Below, one piece after another: positions 23,001 to 42,500 of a DNA stretch of 42,500 nt. Numbering within the stretch: the stretch's first letter is position 1; each line of letters starts with the position of its first letter. The notes under the pieces were generated by a model, which was given only the letters and a program-made list of their open reading frames with translations, ran no database searches and was not told the origin of the DNA. The stretch covers positions 17,501 through 60,000 of the forward strand of contig LUCW03000419.1 of the NCBI GenBank assembly GCA_001586965.3, in the 5' to 3' direction. Position numbers and translations under genes: made by a program. The stretch is from Sphaeroforma sirkka (taxonomy: Eukaryota; Opisthokonta; Ichthyosporea; Ichthyophonida).

Positions 23001-24529
23001 AAATTGTTTCGCATATAGAAAGGTAAAAAACATATAGTACAAGATTGTCTTTGGATTTCCTCTGATCATAAATACACTCTGCTAGTCTATTGGACAGAGA
23101 CATCACTTACCCTTAAGTTTCTGTCTGTTATTTATGTGGTTATAAAACCAGAACTCGAGGAATCATTACTCTCTCTTGTGAAGTGGGTGTTAGTCTCAGG
23201 GGCTGAGATGTCGATCAGACCACTCCGATTCCCCGATTGGCCTGCTACAATAGACCAAGCATATATGATACAGAGCTCATACAACTTATAGGGCTGTGAA
23301 TAGGTACACACGAGATATTGCATCGTAATTGGTTTCTGCTTATTGGACTCAAGGCAACTGCACGTGCTTGTACCCACAGCGGTGTTGCCGGTTAATCATT
23401 TATTTATTGCTAGGCTGTTGTGTGTCGGACAGATTCTGTACTAAGTTGACCGAAGCTCTGAGTCGCTTAATCTGCGCCATGTCTACCTCAGGGTTTAGGG
23501 TAACGAAAGAGCTATTCATGCGGCTGTAGGTATATGCGAGCACTCCTCCACTCTTCCCCAGTATGCGAAAATCTATCACAGCCAGCTGGCTTCTCTCATA
23601 TACCACACCACACCTTCATGTTCTACAATCCCACTATACCAATGCGCCTATACATATAACTACTCCTCATATCGATGAACCGTTCCTTGCGGTACACCCA
23701 TGTCCCTTACTATACGTGACTGCCTGCAAAGCCCTTACATCCACGACACCGATGCGCCGAGAAAGTACCGAACATCTCGCACCCCCTCTGCATCAGGCTG
23801 AAGCTGGGGATGAGACCCACCGTAGTCCGTAGTCTATCAGTACTGCATAACAATACACTGGACTAGACCGCTTGACTGTAGAACGATCCTGCGAAGTTTC
23901 ACCAGGGAATATACGGAGTACAGGCGTAGGTATTGTAGGTAGGTGGGTATGACACAGGCGCCCCTTGCTGTGCGTAGGCAGATCCTAAGTGTGCTTGATA
24001 TAAGTCGATGTTGTTTTGCAGCCTGAACGTCGCTGACTGTATACCACAAGCGACCCTCTCAGTAAAGTACGACAGATTTTGGCACAAGCATATTATGTGC
24101 GAAGGTGCATGGCGAGAATATAAATGTCATGGACCGGGAATACCGATACGTACCGCAATGCGTAGCACGTCCTGGCCATGCCACGCCCTGCCTATGCCAC
24201 CATCTGGCTCAGCCAGTGCGTGTGTGTGCGTGTACATCGAACGCTGTGTTGGGCTGTTTGTGATCTCTAAATTACTTGTGAAGGTGTGTGTGTGTGTGTA
24301 AGTGCGTGAGCCATAGCTACCCTCCCACGATCGCGTACTACAGCACCTAAACCAGGCCTGAGTTCTATACTGCGTTCGGTTACACCCCACCCTTCCCGTA
24401 AGCGGCTTATCCACATGCATGTATAGGCTTGGCCATCTTGCTGGCGACTTCAGCCCATAATTCGAACTCACTAGTACCACGAAAGACCTGAGGCAATCAG
24501 CGGTACACGACATACTCACCCAGGTGTCT

Positions 24530-24607
24530 GGGACACTGAGTGGTGCATGGGACAATCAACCGTGTGTGGGAAACCAAGCGGTGTATGGGAACATAAACGG
24601 GGTTTAC
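24530..24607. repeat. 19-bp tandem repeat just past the flippase stop
   Basis: Four 19-bp units, each beginning GGGA[CA]A or GGGAAC, lie about 30-105 bp beyond the stop codon (in the minus sense), probably in the 3' untranslated region. Confidence 0.6.
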
Positions 24608-24634
24608 AAGTATTACCGGCCCATGCTCACTCCC

Positions 24635-42197
<17,563 letters not shown>

Positions 42198-42199
42198 CT

Positions 42200-42430
42200 G
42201 TGAGTTGCCATGGAGACACACACACAGAATTGAGTAGTTGTGTTGTCATAGACACACACACACAGTATGAGTAGTTGGGTTGCCATGGACATACACACAG
42301 AGAATATGAGTTCTTGTGTTGCCATGGAGACACACACACAGTGTATGAGTAGTTGCGTTGCCATGGAGACACACACACAGAATATGAGTTGTTGTGTTGC
42401 ATGGAGACACACACAGAGTATGAGTTGTTA
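42200..42430. repeat. About 42-bp minisatellite upstream of exon 1
   Basis: Six units, each with GTTGCCATGGAGACACACAC and a GAGTA/TTGTTG linker, run from the exon 1 acceptor to about 42430. The remaining bases to 42500 show no exon I can recognise. Confidence 0.8.
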
Positions 42431-42500
42431 GTGTTGGTGTTGAACTCCTTGTGAAAAAGTCACATGTTGACGTTGCTGGCTTGATGAGGATCCCGGTTAT

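Larger units (their letters stand above)
19965..24634. other. Intergenic region between Hop and the flippase gene
   Basis: About 4.7 kb with no gene I can support on either strand. Its right part is downstream of the flippase stop codon and its left part is the Hop promoter side. A telomere-like AGGGTTTAGGGT lies near 23490. A minus-strand frame at about 23910-24043 encodes a Tyr/Pro/Gln-rich peptide (SAYAQQGAPVSYPPTYNTY) with no family match. It ends in a stop, and I do not call it a gene. Confidence 0.5.

Overview
The window comes from an intron-rich eukaryote nuclear genome. It shows spliced genes with GT..AG introns, very long TA and CA microsatellites, minisatellites inside introns, and decayed LTR retrotransposons of the Ty3/gypsy type. 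Several short blocks of TTTAGGG/CCCTAAA repeats lie inside the window, so the telomere repeat may be of the TTTAGGG kind. The species cannot be fixed from the sequence. A unicellular protist with an animal-like gene structure (for example an ichthyosporean) would fit, but that is a guess.

Layout. Bases 1-800 are TA/TG microsatellite. Bases 900-13670 are a graveyard of retrotransposons. It holds (a) a minus-strand Ty3-like reverse transcriptase, RNase H and a following NPPW-motif domain (about 937-2670); (b) a plus-strand element with a Gag zinc knuckle, an aspartic protease and an integrase (about 5082-8781), its integrase split by a nested composite LTR insertion at 7230-8415 that is flanked by a 4-bp TGCC target duplication; (c) a second plus-strand integrase with a chromodomain-like tail (9441-10579); (d) a solo LTR of the same family in the opposite orientation (10926-11555); and (e) small RT and possible copia fragments (13001-13665). 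None looks active: frames are broken and catalytic residues are changed.

Two host genes follow, both on the minus strand. The first (13758-19964) is a complete 11-exon gene for Hop/STI1, the Hsp70-Hsp90 organising co-chaperone. All exon phases join to a 559-residue protein with three TPR domains and two DP domains. The second (24635-42197, running off the right edge) is a P4-type ATPase (phospholipid flippase). Twenty-five exons are visible, from the TM2 helix to the stop codon, about 1160 codons. The N-terminus lies beyond base 42500. The 4.7 kb between the two genes holds no gene I can support.

The most unusual features are structural. First, the composite LTR at 7230-8415 has two LTR ends joined to inverted copies of the same internal 4 bp (TCTA/TAGA), the signature expected if an integrase inserted an element into its own LTR. 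Second, many introns of both host genes carry tandem copies of their own splice sites: minisatellites whose units copy the acceptor AG, and duplicated exon ends that keep the donor GT. This recurs at eight boundaries or more and may be a general way this genome generates splice-site variants.
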